Below, piece by piece: positions 8,568-16,301 of a stretch of 47,282 bases of DNA. Within the stretch, counting starts at the first letter, position 1. Every line of letters begins with the position of its first letter. This DNA comes from a virus. The position numbers were made by a program, and so were the translations under genes. The notes under the pieces are model-generated. The model had not been told where the DNA came from. It searched no databases and saw only the letters and a list, made by a program, of their open reading frames with translations. The stretch covers positions 1 to 47,282 of the IMG/VR virus record IMGVR_UViG_3300025767_000034; one strand, 5' to 3'.

Positions 8568-8586
8568 TCTGATTCCTTATTTACAA

Positions 8587-8594
8587 TATTTATC
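8587..8594 (-). promoter_or_regulatory. T4-type late promoter (GATAAATA)
   Basis: GATAAATA on the minus strand lies 19 nt before the ATG of the 490-aa virion gene. It starts a new late unit just after the non-structural cassette ends at 8602. Confidence 0.75.
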
Positions 8595-8601
8595 GAAAAA
8601 A

Positions 8602-8850
8602 TCAGTAAATTCTCCTGTAGTAATGTGTCCATGTTTCCTCAAATGCTGCTAGTGCATTCATGTCATTAAAGTCAACATGCGTCTTATCATGACTTATTTT
8701 TGCTTTGAATGTGGCAAAATGCGGATGACGCTTTGACCACTGTAGCCAGTGCAGGTGAGCTAAGTTACCTACTTTATCAACTCTATTAGCATACGGCACG
8801 ATTTCTACTCTTGCAAAATTTCCTAGCTTGTTTTTATCTATAAGGTCCAT
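8602..8850 (-). CDS. Hypothetical small protein
   Basis: An ~82-residue basic, His- and Trp-containing protein with segments H-L-H-W-L-Q-W-S-K-R-H-P-H-F and T-W-T-H-Y-Y-R-R-I-Y (C terminus). I do not recognise it. Two ATG codons are possible, 8862 (86 aa) and 8850 (82 aa). I prefer 8850 because it shortens the overlap with the preceding J-domain gene to 17 nt, but this is uncertain. It is the last gene of the cassette and is followed at once by a late promoter for the virion gene. Confidence 0.6.
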   Translation of the reverse strand: MDLIDKNKLGNFARVEIVPYANRVDKVGNLAHLHWLQWSKRHPHFATFKAKISHDKTHVDFNDMNALAAFEETWTHYYRRIY

Positions 8851-9088
8851 ATTTACTTCCAAACATTTTTTTAAAAAATTCGTCTCTTGATTGATTTAGA
8901 TTTTTTAATTCTTTAAAGTTATTATTAACTCGTGTTATGTACTTATATGCTTGCACAACCTCATTAAATTTGTCACTATTACCTTCTCTATCTGGATGGT
9001 GTTTCATAGCTAATTGACGAAATTTTTGTTTAATTTCGTCATCACTAGAATTTATAGTTACACCTAAGAGATCATAATACTGTTGCAT
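8834..9088 (-). CDS. Single J-domain (DnaJ-like) protein
   Basis: An 84-residue protein whose first ~55 residues are a J domain: YYDLLGV start, helix II Q-K-F-R-Q-L-A-M-K-H, the diagnostic H31-P32-D33 loop, then helix III F-N-E-V-V-Q-A-Y. The short tail ends K-M-F-G-S-K-Y-G-P-Y-R. J domains stimulate ATP hydrolysis by Hsp70 (DnaK) and direct it to a client. There is no G/F region, zinc finger or substrate-binding domain, so the protein probably recruits host DnaK to a phage process. It may assist virion assembly or the neighbouring enzymes; which one cannot be told. Confidence 0.9.
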   Translation of the reverse strand: MQQYYDLLGVTINSSDDEIKQKFRQLAMKHHPDREGNSDKFNEVVQAYKYITRVNNNFKELKNLNQSRDEFFKKMFGSKYGPYR

Positions 9089-9096
9089 ACAATTAT

Positions 9097-9519
9097 TTAC
9101 TCATACATTGTACTTTTATACTCTTTATCAATTTCTGATATTCCTTCTTGAGTAGTTATCCACTCTATTACATTATCAATGTGAATGCATAATGGTTTCA
9201 TAGACGGCATTTCAAATATTCTTATATATTGATCTTCAAGGACTGTTTCTCCGTGAACAACTTCCGGAGTTAATGGGGTATTAGGCCAATGCACTTCTCC
9301 GCTCATAGGAGATGTACCTGTTGCAATTATTTGTTGTATAGCACCATCTTCATCCTTGTATTTTAAGACAACTTCTTTATACTTTACAACAGTATTAAAC
9401 CAATGTATATGTTTATGTCTATCTTTTTGTAGTTTTCTTGCAGTATATGCATCAGTAGGCTCTCTTAGTTTTTGAGTATAAATTAAATACTGTGCTGTGC
9501 TTGTTTCTGATAATGGCAT
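9097..9519 (-). CDS. Hypothetical protein (cassette member)
   Basis: A 140-residue protein, basic in its first half (R-K-L-Q-K-D-R-H-K-H-I-H-W-F) and ending in an acidic helix. I recognise no family. It begins 3 nt after the stop of the 260-aa gene and ends 8 nt before the J-domain gene, so it is translated as part of the same operon. A 'SPMSGEVHWPNTPLTPEVVHG' region near the middle is Pro-rich, which suggests a folded beta domain. Confidence 0.65.
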   Translation of the reverse strand: MPLSETSTAQYLIYTQKLREPTDAYTARKLQKDRHKHIHWFNTVVKYKEVVLKYKDEDGAIQQIIATGTSPMSGEVHWPNTPLTPEVVHGETVLEDQYIRIFEMPSMKPLCIHIDNVIEWITTQEGISEIDKEYKSTMYE

Positions 9520-9522
9520 CGC

Positions 9523-10293
9523 TTATTCCTTCCAAATGAGATTTTTTAATTTACTATAGTTAGTTACAAATTGACTATCTATTACATTTGCCCGCAGTCT
9601 TAGATTTTCGATATCCTTTTTTGTCGAACCTCTTACATCTACATCAACTGTTTCTTTTTTAATTAATATATACTGACAAAGTGGTGTTCCTGCTGGTATA
9701 AACACTTCATTATTTAGTTCATGCCAAAATAGCTGGACATTTAAAAAGTTTGGACCGTCATCTCCGTCTAATAAACCTATAGCTGCTGTAAACTCATGCC
9801 TATCTGGGTACGGAATAGGCATACTTAATAGATAGTATCCTTTAGGAATATATACCATCCACGGTGACTGTATTTTAATTACAGTTGATAACGAGTCTTT
9901 AGAATTGTTTGTATAAAACCCTGATAATTCTTCTGGATGATGTGATACATAATCCCACTTCCAGTTGTGATCAACTTCTGCACCTTTTTGGCTTGTTGCT
10001 GATACCCATTGAAATGATTTGCCGTCGCCATTAGTTTTAATTGACATATCTTGCCAAGAACGGTGTACGTATCCTGTTGCATTTATTCCAATGATTCCAG
10101 GACACCGTGCAATATGAGATATCTTATGAGTAAGAATTTCGTTATCTTTTCGTGCCTGTTTGTAATTTTGTAATGCATCTTTGTACCATGCATACGACTG
10201 CTTCTTTGCTTCAATGATAGGCATCGACTGTGTTAATTCAGGTATTAGCGATACAAATTCTAATTTAGGTTTTTTCTTAAAAAAGTTAATCAT
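9523..10293 (-). CDS. Conserved phage protein of unknown function, tandem paralogue B (DUF6065-like)
   Basis: About 256 residues from ATG 10293, which overlaps the previous gene by 8 nt and has GGAAAAA upstream; an ATG at 10305 is the alternative. It is a paralogue of the adjacent upstream gene. Both share a C-P-G motif followed by G-I/L-F-like text, a GY-V/L-x-x-x-W-x-D-x-x-I-K-T segment, a 'SPWMVYIPKGYYLL' strand (TPWNVIAPKGVKFL in the sister), an E-F-x-A-x-x-G-x-L-D turn, and a late 'I/L-x-A-G-x-x-L-x-x-x-I' strand. The pattern recalls the DUF6065 family found in phage and bacterial secondary-metabolism loci; I cannot confirm this. Its position behind a halogenase and an oxygenase hints at a substrate-binding or enzymatic role in one pathway. 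Confidence 0.65.
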   Translation of the reverse strand: MINFFKKKPKLEFVSLIPELTQSMPIIEAKKQSYAWYKDALQNYKQARKDNEILTHKISHIARCPGIIGINATGYVHRSWQDMSIKTNGDGKSFQWVSATSQKGAEVDHNWKWDYVSHHPEELSGFYTNNSKDSLSTVIKIQSPWMVYIPKGYYLLSMPIPYPDRHEFTAAIGLLDGDDGPNFLNVQLFWHELNNEVFIPAGTPLCQYILIKKETVDVDVRGSTKKDIENLRLRANVIDSQFVTNYSKLKNLIWKE

Positions 10294-11026
10294 TAGTTTT
10301 TCCAAAATGTTTATTATAAAAGTCTTTAATAATATTTCTATTAATTTTAAAAGTATGAATATTATAATATAATCTTTTTTCTAACCACTCTCTATCATGA
10401 TCAGTTGCATCCCTAACAACAAAGTCGTATTGGTGTTCTGTTAGAGGTATAAGATGTGCTAGTGCATGCCCTGCTTTAAGATGTATTTCACCTTGGGGAA
10501 CATTCCAATATCCTTGCACATTAATTTCAGTGCTTATTGCTGGATCTAAAATTCCAGTACATGCTTCAAATTCATAAGTGTCAGTGTATGCAACTGCTGT
10601 CATTAAAAACTTAACACCCTTAGGAGCAATAACGTTCCAAGGGGTATTAAATTTCATTACAGGTGCAATACTTTGAGGACGCTTAGGCAAAAACTTAGTA
10701 ATACTATATGGATGTGTACCTAACGGATCACCTTCTTTCATAGTTGCAAGTACTTCGCTAGGATGTACATATGCAAATCCTTCTTGACTTCGATCTGTCT
10801 TAATTAGTGTGTCGTGCCATAGCGGAACAAGATATCCGTATTTAAATAGATCAAAGATACCAGGACATTGGTACAAGTGGCTAGGGCGTGTTAAGTTTTT
10901 AGTTCTAACATAATCATCTCTGCAAGTTTGCATCCATCTAGGAGAATGTTCTCTAGCTAATCTAATAGGATGTGCATCCGCAACTCCTAGAATTGTAGAA
11001 AAGAATTCTATTTTATCTTGTTTCAT
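10286..11026 (-). CDS. Conserved phage protein of unknown function, tandem paralogue A (DUF6065-like)
   Basis: A 246-residue sister of the next gene with the same ordered motifs: Y-Q-C-P-G-I-F-D-L-F, GYLVPLWHDTLIKT, TPWNVIAPKGVKFL, YEFEACTGILD, and G-E-I-H-L-K-A-G-H-A-L-A-H-L-I-P-L. Its start overlaps the stop of the oxygenase gene by 1 nt (TAATG), a classic coupling arrangement. The C-terminal ~50 residues are helical and basic. Low identity outside the motifs suggests an old duplication with divergence, possibly a heterodimer or two substrates. No catalytic residues can be assigned with confidence. Confidence 0.65.
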   Translation of the reverse strand: MKQDKIEFFSTILGVADAHPIRLAREHSPRWMQTCRDDYVRTKNLTRPSHLYQCPGIFDLFKYGYLVPLWHDTLIKTDRSQEGFAYVHPSEVLATMKEGDPLGTHPYSITKFLPKRPQSIAPVMKFNTPWNVIAPKGVKFLMTAVAYTDTYEFEACTGILDPAISTEINVQGYWNVPQGEIHLKAGHALAHLIPLTEHQYDFVVRDATDHDREWLEKRLYYNIHTFKINRNIIKDFYNKHFGKTND

Positions 11027-11601
11027 TATGATACCTGTATGCTAAATGCAATATTAATTCGTTGTCTATTTGACTCGTTGCGCAACACTTCATGAGGAAC
11101 CCAAGCTGGCCACAATATTAATTCACCGTCAGTAGGATGTACAACACACTCTCTTACAAACGGAGATCTTGGATTACAATCACTGAGTAAGTTAGCAGGA
11201 TTGATAAACTTTAATCCTCCGGTATTTTTTCCTTGTAGGTAATACACTGCAACAAAACTATCTGCAACATGATTGTGCAATACGTTTGTACTTCCTGGTT
11301 CATTTACATTTGTCCAGTAGTCTATGCCAATTTGGTGATCTTTAATATGTTCTTTAAATGTATAGTCGTGTGCAAAGTAGTGTTCGCATGCATGTGCTGC
11401 GATATCTTGCACTCCGTTTAATAACCAATCAATATTTTCATATTTTGTATTACTACGCCAGCAGTTATCATTGCTCATGTGCATAGTACCGATATCTTGT
11501 TCTTTTGCTGTTAAGATCTGTTTTAATAAATCACTTTGTTGTTCTAGTGTTCCAAATTTTTCAACAAAGAAATCACTTTTAAATTGTGCTATTCGTTCCA
11601 T
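11026..11601 (-). CDS. 2-oxoglutarate/Fe(II)-dependent oxygenase
   Basis: About 191 residues from ATG 11601 (an ATG at 11613 would give 195). Numbering from the longer start, it has a HNHVAD iron-binding region (H113, H115, D118), the YYLQG strand that follows it in this family, a distal L-I-L-W-P-A-W-V-P-H174, and the 2-oxoglutarate-binding Arg in R-Q-R-I-N-I-A-F (R183/R185). This matches the short prolyl-hydroxylase-like oxygenases common in marine T4-type phages. They hydroxylate (or sometimes halogenate or desaturate) a small molecule or side chain. It overlaps the end of the halogenase gene by 13-25 nt, so the two enzymes probably act in one pathway. Substrate unknown. Confidence 0.85.
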   Translation of the reverse strand: MERIAQFKSDFFVEKFGTLEQQSDLLKQILTAKEQDIGTMHMSNDNCWRSNTKYENIDWLLNGVQDIAAHACEHYFAHDYTFKEHIKDHQIGIDYWTNVNEPGSTNVLHNHVADSFVAVYYLQGKNTGGLKFINPANLLSDCNPRSPFVRECVVHPTDGELILWPAWVPHEVLRNESNRQRINIAFSIQVS

Positions 11602-13094
11602 GTTTCGTACCACTCTTTTAAAAAGTTATAATGATTTGGAAAAATCTTTTTTGCTTCAGCTATCCTAGCACTTTGAGTATTAATAAAATATTCTAAATAT
11701 TCTTTTTCTTGTTTAGTTAATGACGGTTTATAATCTTTATATGCGCCACCTGCGTGTATCATAGTCCACCATTGTACACTACTAAACATGCTTTGCCGAC
11801 TAAAGAATATGAAATCTTTAGGCTCCGGATAATATTGACTTATCATATATTGTGCATCACCGGGCAATGTTGATAAATCTTTTGCTCTAACGTCTTTCCA
11901 GTAAGGTGTGTCGTCTTTGGTACTAAAATAATAGTGCGCATATACAAACGTTAATATTTCTATAGACATTTCGTAAAAGCCACGATTAAGCATTTCTTTA
12001 CATTGGTCTGTCCATTGTCCATTTGACAGATTTATCAAATCACATACTGAGGTTACTGTTGCTGTAGTAAATGTAATGCCAGTTGCTTCTAACGGCTCAA
12101 CAAACCCTGCACTTAGTCCAACGCCTACTACGTTCTTAATTGCAATTTGTTCGTGTGCGCCGCATTTCATTTTTAAATGTTTTGCAGGTGCATCCCATTC
12201 GTTTAAAGTTTCTCGTAATTCTTTTTCTGCTTCTTCGGCTGTAATGTGTTTACTAGAATAAACATATCCGTTGCCTACTCGGTGATATGTTGGAATAGTC
12301 CAACGCCACCCTGCATTCATTGCTGTTGCTTTGGTGTAAGGATGACACTCAGTTTCTGGATCAGTGTATTGTGTAGGAATAGCAACTGCACTATCATTCA
12401 TTAGCCAGTTATCGTAGCTAATAAACGTTGCGCCCATTGTTTTTTCTAAAAGTATACTTTCGAAGCCGCTGCAATCAATATATAAATCTGCACTATATTC
12501 TTTTTTATCAGCATCAATAAGTTTACTAATGCCGCGACTATCTTTTGCAACTTGTGTTACTTTAGTATCTACATATGTAATTTTATTTAAGATTAAACTT
12601 TTAATAGTATCAATAATGTCATACGCACTAAAGTGGACAGCGCCGTAACCATCTGGTCCTGTTTGAAAGTTACTGTCTAGGTCAGGAGTTAGTTTTGGAC
12701 TTAAATTAGCTTTAGCTAATTGATAAGCAGGATGCCATTTAGCAAACTCACTATAAGGTTTATCCATAAAGTGTTTATTTGCATATAGATACGGAGATGC
12801 AACTGTATTGTTGATACTATCGTTATCAACAAAATACGGTTCGTCATTCCATCCAGTTAACTCAACACCGTACTTGAATGCTGCGTTACTAGGCTTCATC
12901 CAATGCTTTGCTTCAATTCCGCACTTATATAAAAATGCAGCAGTTAGAGGCTGTGTACCTTCGCCGACGCCAATAGGACCTTTACTAGCATCTTCAATTA
13001 AAGTTACTTTAATATCAGTCTGTAGGTTATTAACTAGATATGCAGCAGTTAACCATCCGCTTGTGCCGCCACCAAATATTATAATATTTCTCAT
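11589..13094 (-). CDS. Flavin-dependent tryptophan-halogenase-family protein
   Basis: A 501-residue protein, the normal length for this family. It has the FAD dinucleotide fold G8-G-G-T-S-G-W near the N terminus, the active-site Lys candidate K74 (AAFKYGVELTGW), an I-D-C-S-G-F motif (206-211) for FAD contact, the family signature W263-R-W-T-I-P268, and G-F-V-E-P-L-E-A-T-G-I (330-340) holding the catalytic Glu region. These enzymes use FADH2, O2 and chloride or bromide to make hypohalous acid, which a Lys directs to an indole or phenol substrate. A flavin reductase partner is needed and is not in the window. The start overlaps the upstream stop as ATGA. All signature residues are present, so activity is plausible, but many phage and marine homologues are uncharacterised and substrate is unknown. 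Confidence 0.92.
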   Translation of the reverse strand: MRNIIIFGGGTSGWLTAAYLVNNLQTDIKVTLIEDASKGPIGVGEGTQPLTAAFLYKCGIEAKHWMKPSNAAFKYGVELTGWNDEPYFVDNDSINNTVASPYLYANKHFMDKPYSEFAKWHPAYQLAKANLSPKLTPDLDSNFQTGPDGYGAVHFSAYDIIDTIKSLILNKITYVDTKVTQVAKDSRGISKLIDADKKEYSADLYIDCSGFESILLEKTMGATFISYDNWLMNDSAVAIPTQYTDPETECHPYTKATAMNAGWRWTIPTYHRVGNGYVYSSKHITAEEAEKELRETLNEWDAPAKHLKMKCGAHEQIAIKNVVGVGLSAGFVEPLEATGITFTTATVTSVCDLINLSNGQWTDQCKEMLNRGFYEMSIEILTFVYAHYYFSTKDDTPYWKDVRAKDLSTLPGDAQYMISQYYPEPKDFIFFSRQSMFSSVQWWTMIHAGGAYKDYKPSLTKQEKEYLEYFINTQSARIAEAKKIFPNHYNFLKEWYETWNE

Positions 13095-14800
13095 ATATTA
13101 ACTATTATCTCTTCTTCTTTTTTAGGTTTATTAATTACAACAACGTATAGACCGTTCCACCAACTATTTTTGTCCTCAACGTCACACAAAAATAGTTTTT
13201 CATATCCTACAACTGCGCCGATGCTGTTAATACCCTTTCTTGCACCTTCTACAACTCCGTCCCAATTGGCATCATCGAAAATCAAAATTGCTTCATCAGC
13301 AAACGCCGACGAATAGTATTCTACAGCTTTTGCAGTACTAAACGAGTCATGGGGACCGTCATAAAACCACATTTGTATTTTACCAGCATAGTCTTTAAGA
13401 TTAACTCTAAATAAATCTTTGTCGATTACATCGATAGTATTATTGCCTTTGAACGTTTTTGCATTTGCAATAAATGTTTCTTTAGCGTTTGCAGGAAGTT
13501 TATCTCTACCTAGTTGCTGTGGCTGTATATCATTTTCCCAATTGTCAATTGCTACAGCATGCAATGTATTATCTTTTATTGCTGCACAGAATGTTGCGCC
13601 TTGGGCTGAGCCAACTTCCATATAACTATTAACACCGCTCGCAATGTTGTTTAGCAATGTTTGTACTCTAGGACTTGTAAGCCCAGGAATTTTAACACTA
13701 AGAGTAGGTATACCTGATCGTATAATACTATCCGAAGTATGCTTTACTAAATCAGTGTGATCAATTTTAGATTTAACTTTGTAAATGTCGTCACAAAAAT
13801 GACATTCCCAGCAATCAAACTTACAGTTTTTAATCTTCTTGCGCCACGCTAGAATAGGTTTTTCTTTGAGATTATTGTCTTCTAGATAATTTGTAAAATT
13901 ATCAAATAATATTTCTTCACCGTCGGCCCAGCGCTTGACAATGTCCATAGTTTCATACAGTCGACTTATTGCTTCGCGTCCGTGCATCTTAAATACATTG
14001 ATACCTAAGTCATCTAAGAATTCTTGCCAATCTTCGCGCCATGGAGGAATATTTGCAGTTTTTAAGTGAGTACTTGGGTCTTCAACATCCCACTTAGGAC
14101 AACTTACACGACTAATAGGATTATAAAAATATTGTGGATCAGTTCCGCTTCTAGTATTATTGTATTCGAAGTGCTCGACCATCATCGGACAATTGCCAGC
14201 ACATCCTTCATTTGCTAGCAAACTATAGTGTATATCTTTGTTTAAGTTTTCTTTAATCCAGTCTTTTGCTTCTTTTAAACGCAATAGTGTGTCTCTATCA
14301 CGCATCAAATCTCGGTCTAGGTTAATGTAATCAAACCCTGCTTTTGCTAGATGCACGATCTCAGCAGCGACCCTAACATCACGTAAGATAGTATTTTTTA
14401 CATATAGTTCAGGAAAGACTCTTTTAATTTGGCCTGTTGCCATCCAGTGCGTATGCGGAATAGTAGCAATGCGTATACCTTTATCGTATAACGGCTTAAA
14501 GTTTTTTATGAAGATATCAAGATTTTTTTGGCTAGGCGGAATCTGTATGTTATTAAATGTAGCACTTACTGGAACACCAGTATGCTCTTGTATAAACAAT
14601 GCTTGTTGAATAGCAGTGTCGTAATCTTCACTCTGTGCAAACACATCGCCCATTGCATCTTGCATAAATGGTGCAATACGGCATGTAAAATATACATCTT
14701 TGATATAGTCTTTGTATTTGTTAACAAAATTAATAAATTCAATATATTGTTCTCTATTTAATTTAGGGTTAAGCGGTATACTAAAGATTTTTGTGGTCAT
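13091..14800 (-). CDS. Fusion of U32-like TIM-barrel domain, Cys cluster and SAM methyltransferase
   Basis: A 569-residue two-domain protein. Residues 1-300 look like the TIM-barrel of peptidase U32-type proteins: C40-R-I-A-P, a PVSATFNN strand (77-84), I-N-L-D-R-D-L (159-165), and N-E-G-C200-A-G-N-C204-P followed by C234-P. A second cluster, C326-x3-C330-x2-C333-x2-C336, ends the domain. U32 relatives such as UbiU/UbiV and TrhP hold an Fe-S cluster and act in hydroxylation rather than proteolysis. Residues ~385-560 are a class I methyltransferase of the Methyltransf_24 type: E395-V-G-S-A-Q-G (SAM motif I), A-I-D419, F-Y-D481-G-P-H-D, and I-F-D-D-A-N-W. It is the first gene of the cassette, starting with a TGGAG ribosome site just past a terminator hairpin. 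The fusion is unusual, and its substrate is unknown. Confidence 0.8.
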   Translation of the reverse strand: MTTKIFSIPLNPKLNREQYIEFINFVNKYKDYIKDVYFTCRIAPFMQDAMGDVFAQSEDYDTAIQQALFIQEHTGVPVSATFNNIQIPPSQKNLDIFIKNFKPLYDKGIRIATIPHTHWMATGQIKRVFPELYVKNTILRDVRVAAEIVHLAKAGFDYINLDRDLMRDRDTLLRLKEAKDWIKENLNKDIHYSLLANEGCAGNCPMMVEHFEYNNTRSGTDPQYFYNPISRVSCPKWDVEDPSTHLKTANIPPWREDWQEFLDDLGINVFKMHGREAISRLYETMDIVKRWADGEEILFDNFTNYLEDNNLKEKPILAWRKKIKNCKFDCWECHFCDDIYKVKSKIDHTDLVKHTSDSIIRSGIPTLSVKIPGLTSPRVQTLLNNIASGVNSYMEVGSAQGATFCAAIKDNTLHAVAIDNWENDIQPQQLGRDKLPANAKETFIANAKTFKGNNTIDVIDKDLFRVNLKDYAGKIQMWFYDGPHDSFSTAKAVEYYSSAFADEAILIFDDANWDGVVEGARKGINSIGAVVGYEKLFLCDVEDKNSWWNGLYVVVINKPKKEEEIIVNI

Positions 14801-14812
14801 GACTACTCCAAT

Positions 14813-14845
14813 AAAAAAGGCACTACTATTATATATAGTAGCACC
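14813..14845 (-). terminator. Rho-independent terminator after the 184-aa gene
   Basis: On the minus strand an 11-bp stem (arms 14845-14835 and 14829-14819, with two G-U pairs) encloses a 5-nt AT loop and is followed by six T residues (14818-14813). It would end transcripts from the 16260 unit before the cassette. Confidence 0.8.
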
Positions 14846-14863
14846 TTTCTTTAGGTTTGTAAA
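14835..14863 (-). promoter_or_regulatory. Possible sigma70-like promoter for the enzyme cassette
   Basis: Minus-strand TTTACA (14863-14858) is separated by 17 nt from TACTAT (14840-14835): five of six and four of six matches to bacterial -35 and -10 boxes. It overlaps the terminator hairpin and points at the first cassette gene. AT-rich DNA yields such matches by chance. Confidence 0.3.
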
Positions 14864-14870
14864 GCGGTTT

Positions 14871-15425
14871 TTACGGAATAAATTTGCCTTCTAGCTCTTC
14901 TGAATACATTCTTGTTGCAAATAACTTACGCTTTTCTTTGTTAGCAGTATATGCACAATCCCATTCAAAATATGTTGCCATAAACATTTGAGTATCTGTA
15001 AGTTTTTTCAGTGTCGGAACGTTTGCTCTAATATAAGTTAGGCCGGTTTCTTCTGTTAAATGTGCTTCTGCATAGTTTAGCATCAATGCTTTTAACAGTG
15101 CTACAGTATTCAACTCATCTGCCGAAGTTAACTTATAAATGATCTTTTCGTAATCATTGTCGCCAAAACTAGTTGGTGATATAATATCTGCTGTATCTTT
15201 GACGTTACGCATTATCGGTACTTCACCATTTAAGGCATTAGTAAAGATGTGTGCATATGCAACGTCACGAGTTACTTGAGTAGCTTTAAGCCAATCAATA
15301 TTTACACTGCCTTCATCTTCTGGTGCAATATAACCTATAATGTGATGCCAAGAGGTTGAAATTGTTTTAATTCTTTTATCTGCTCTTGGATCGTCACTTG
15401 CGATAGCTTCAAATATTATATACAT
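14871..15425 (-). CDS. Hypothetical protein
   Basis: A 184-residue protein with predicted helices and strands (start MYIIFEAIASDDPRADKR; later W-H-H-I-I-G-Y-I-A-P-E-D-E-G). I do not recognise it. Its start overlaps the end of the 283-aa gene by 17 nt, and it is followed by a terminator, so it is the last gene of a two-gene late unit. It has no signal peptide, no membrane segment and none of the beta-repeat make-up of the fibre proteins. Confidence 0.75.
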   Translation of the reverse strand: MYIIFEAIASDDPRADKRIKTISTSWHHIIGYIAPEDEGSVNIDWLKATQVTRDVAYAHIFTNALNGEVPIMRNVKDTADIISPTSFGDNDYEKIIYKLTSADELNTVALLKALMLNYAEAHLTEETGLTYIRANVPTLKKLTDTQMFMATYFEWDCAYTANKEKRKLFATRMYSEELEGKFIP

Positions 15426-16260
15426 CGTTTAGGTCCTCGTCGATAGAATCACTACTATTTGTAGGTGATGATTCTAGTTTGTTCATTTCGCTAACAGGTG
15501 CTAGCAAATCTTTATTATCTACATTAGCGCCTAGCTTTAGATTTTCTTCTGATGCTGCTTGCAATTGTAGAGTGTACTGTTGAATCTGTGTACTAAAGTT
15601 CATGGTAAGTGCTAGCGTTTCTGCTTGCTGCTCTGGACTCATACTTAAAATAGCATCCATATTACCTGTACCAATACGACCGTAGAACAACATGTCAGTA
15701 GCAGCTTGTTTTGCAAGTCTGTTAGTCCAGTATTCGGCTTCGTATAGATCTTCTTCTTCAGTATTTAGAATATCCATATACGTTCTGCCCGAACCGTCTG
15801 GAATAATAGCTTCTTCTGATTCTTGAAACTCTTGCATCAAGTCTAACAAATGCTGGCGCTCAAGATACCAGTCTTGAAGTCTACGCTTGCTCATAACTAG
15901 GTTACGTTCAGCATTTTTTGCTTCTACTTCTGCAAGTCTGCGGTCTAAATCGTCGTGTGCTTGATCAGCCATGCGACGGAATCTTTCAATTTCAATTTCA
16001 AATTTAGAAATTTCGTATTCCATGTTATCAATAGATTCTTCTTTAGATTTGATTTCTAATAGCCACTGGCGAAACTTTGAAAAAGGTGTGATCTGCGCTT
16101 GACCAACAAAGTATCTTAGTTTGTATTTTGGGTTTGTCCATTCTTTGTTCAATGCAAACTCAATCATATCTTTTTCTTGATCGCTAATCATAGAGACGTC
16201 AGATCTAACGACACTTTTGTATCTATGATCTGTATATTGTAACCGTCTATCTGTTTTCAT
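15409..16260 (-). CDS. Hypothetical coiled-coil protein
   Basis: A 283-residue, strongly charged protein. Residues ~85-170 form a long predicted coiled coil (M-E-Y-E-I-S-K-F-E-I-E-I-E-R-F-R-R-M, then E-V-E-A-K-N-A-E-R-N). An N-terminal block (residues ~25-70) has K-Y-K-L-R-Y-F-V-G-Q-A-Q-I-T-P-F, and the C terminus is Ser/Asp-rich and probably disordered (SSPTNSSDSIDEDLNDVYNI). No family recognised. It has a late-promoter-like AATAAATA upstream and a GGAG ribosome site, so it is likely made late; a fibre-assembly or virion helper role would fit but is a guess. Confidence 0.75.
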   Translation of the reverse strand: MKTDRRLQYTDHRYKSVVRSDVSMISDQEKDMIEFALNKEWTNPKYKLRYFVGQAQITPFSKFRQWLLEIKSKEESIDNMEYEISKFEIEIERFRRMADQAHDDLDRRLAEVEAKNAERNLVMSKRRLQDWYLERQHLLDLMQEFQESEEAIIPDGSGRTYMDILNTEEEDLYEAEYWTNRLAKQAATDMLFYGRIGTGNMDAILSMSPEQQAETLALTMNFSTQIQQYTLQLQAASEENLKLGANVDNKDLLAPVSEMNKLESSPTNSSDSIDEDLNDVYNI

Positions 16261-16290
16261 TTAATTTCTCCTTAGTATAAACTACTAGCA

Positions 16291-16298
16291 TATTTATT
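16291..16298 (-). promoter_or_regulatory. Late-promoter-like element (AATAAATA)
   Basis: AATAAATA on the minus strand, 30 nt before the ATG of the 283-aa gene, differs from T4 TATAAATA at the first position only. It lies just past the stop of the propeller-like fibre gene. Confidence 0.55.
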
Positions 16299-16301
16299 GC
16301 T

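Noticed and set aside
13775-13825. C-x3-C-x2-C (residues 326-333) as a radical SAM signature
   Set aside because: It lies at the end of the barrel region rather than on its first strand, and the rest of the radical SAM core is not seen; the U32-like reading explains the other Cys better, though not with certainty.
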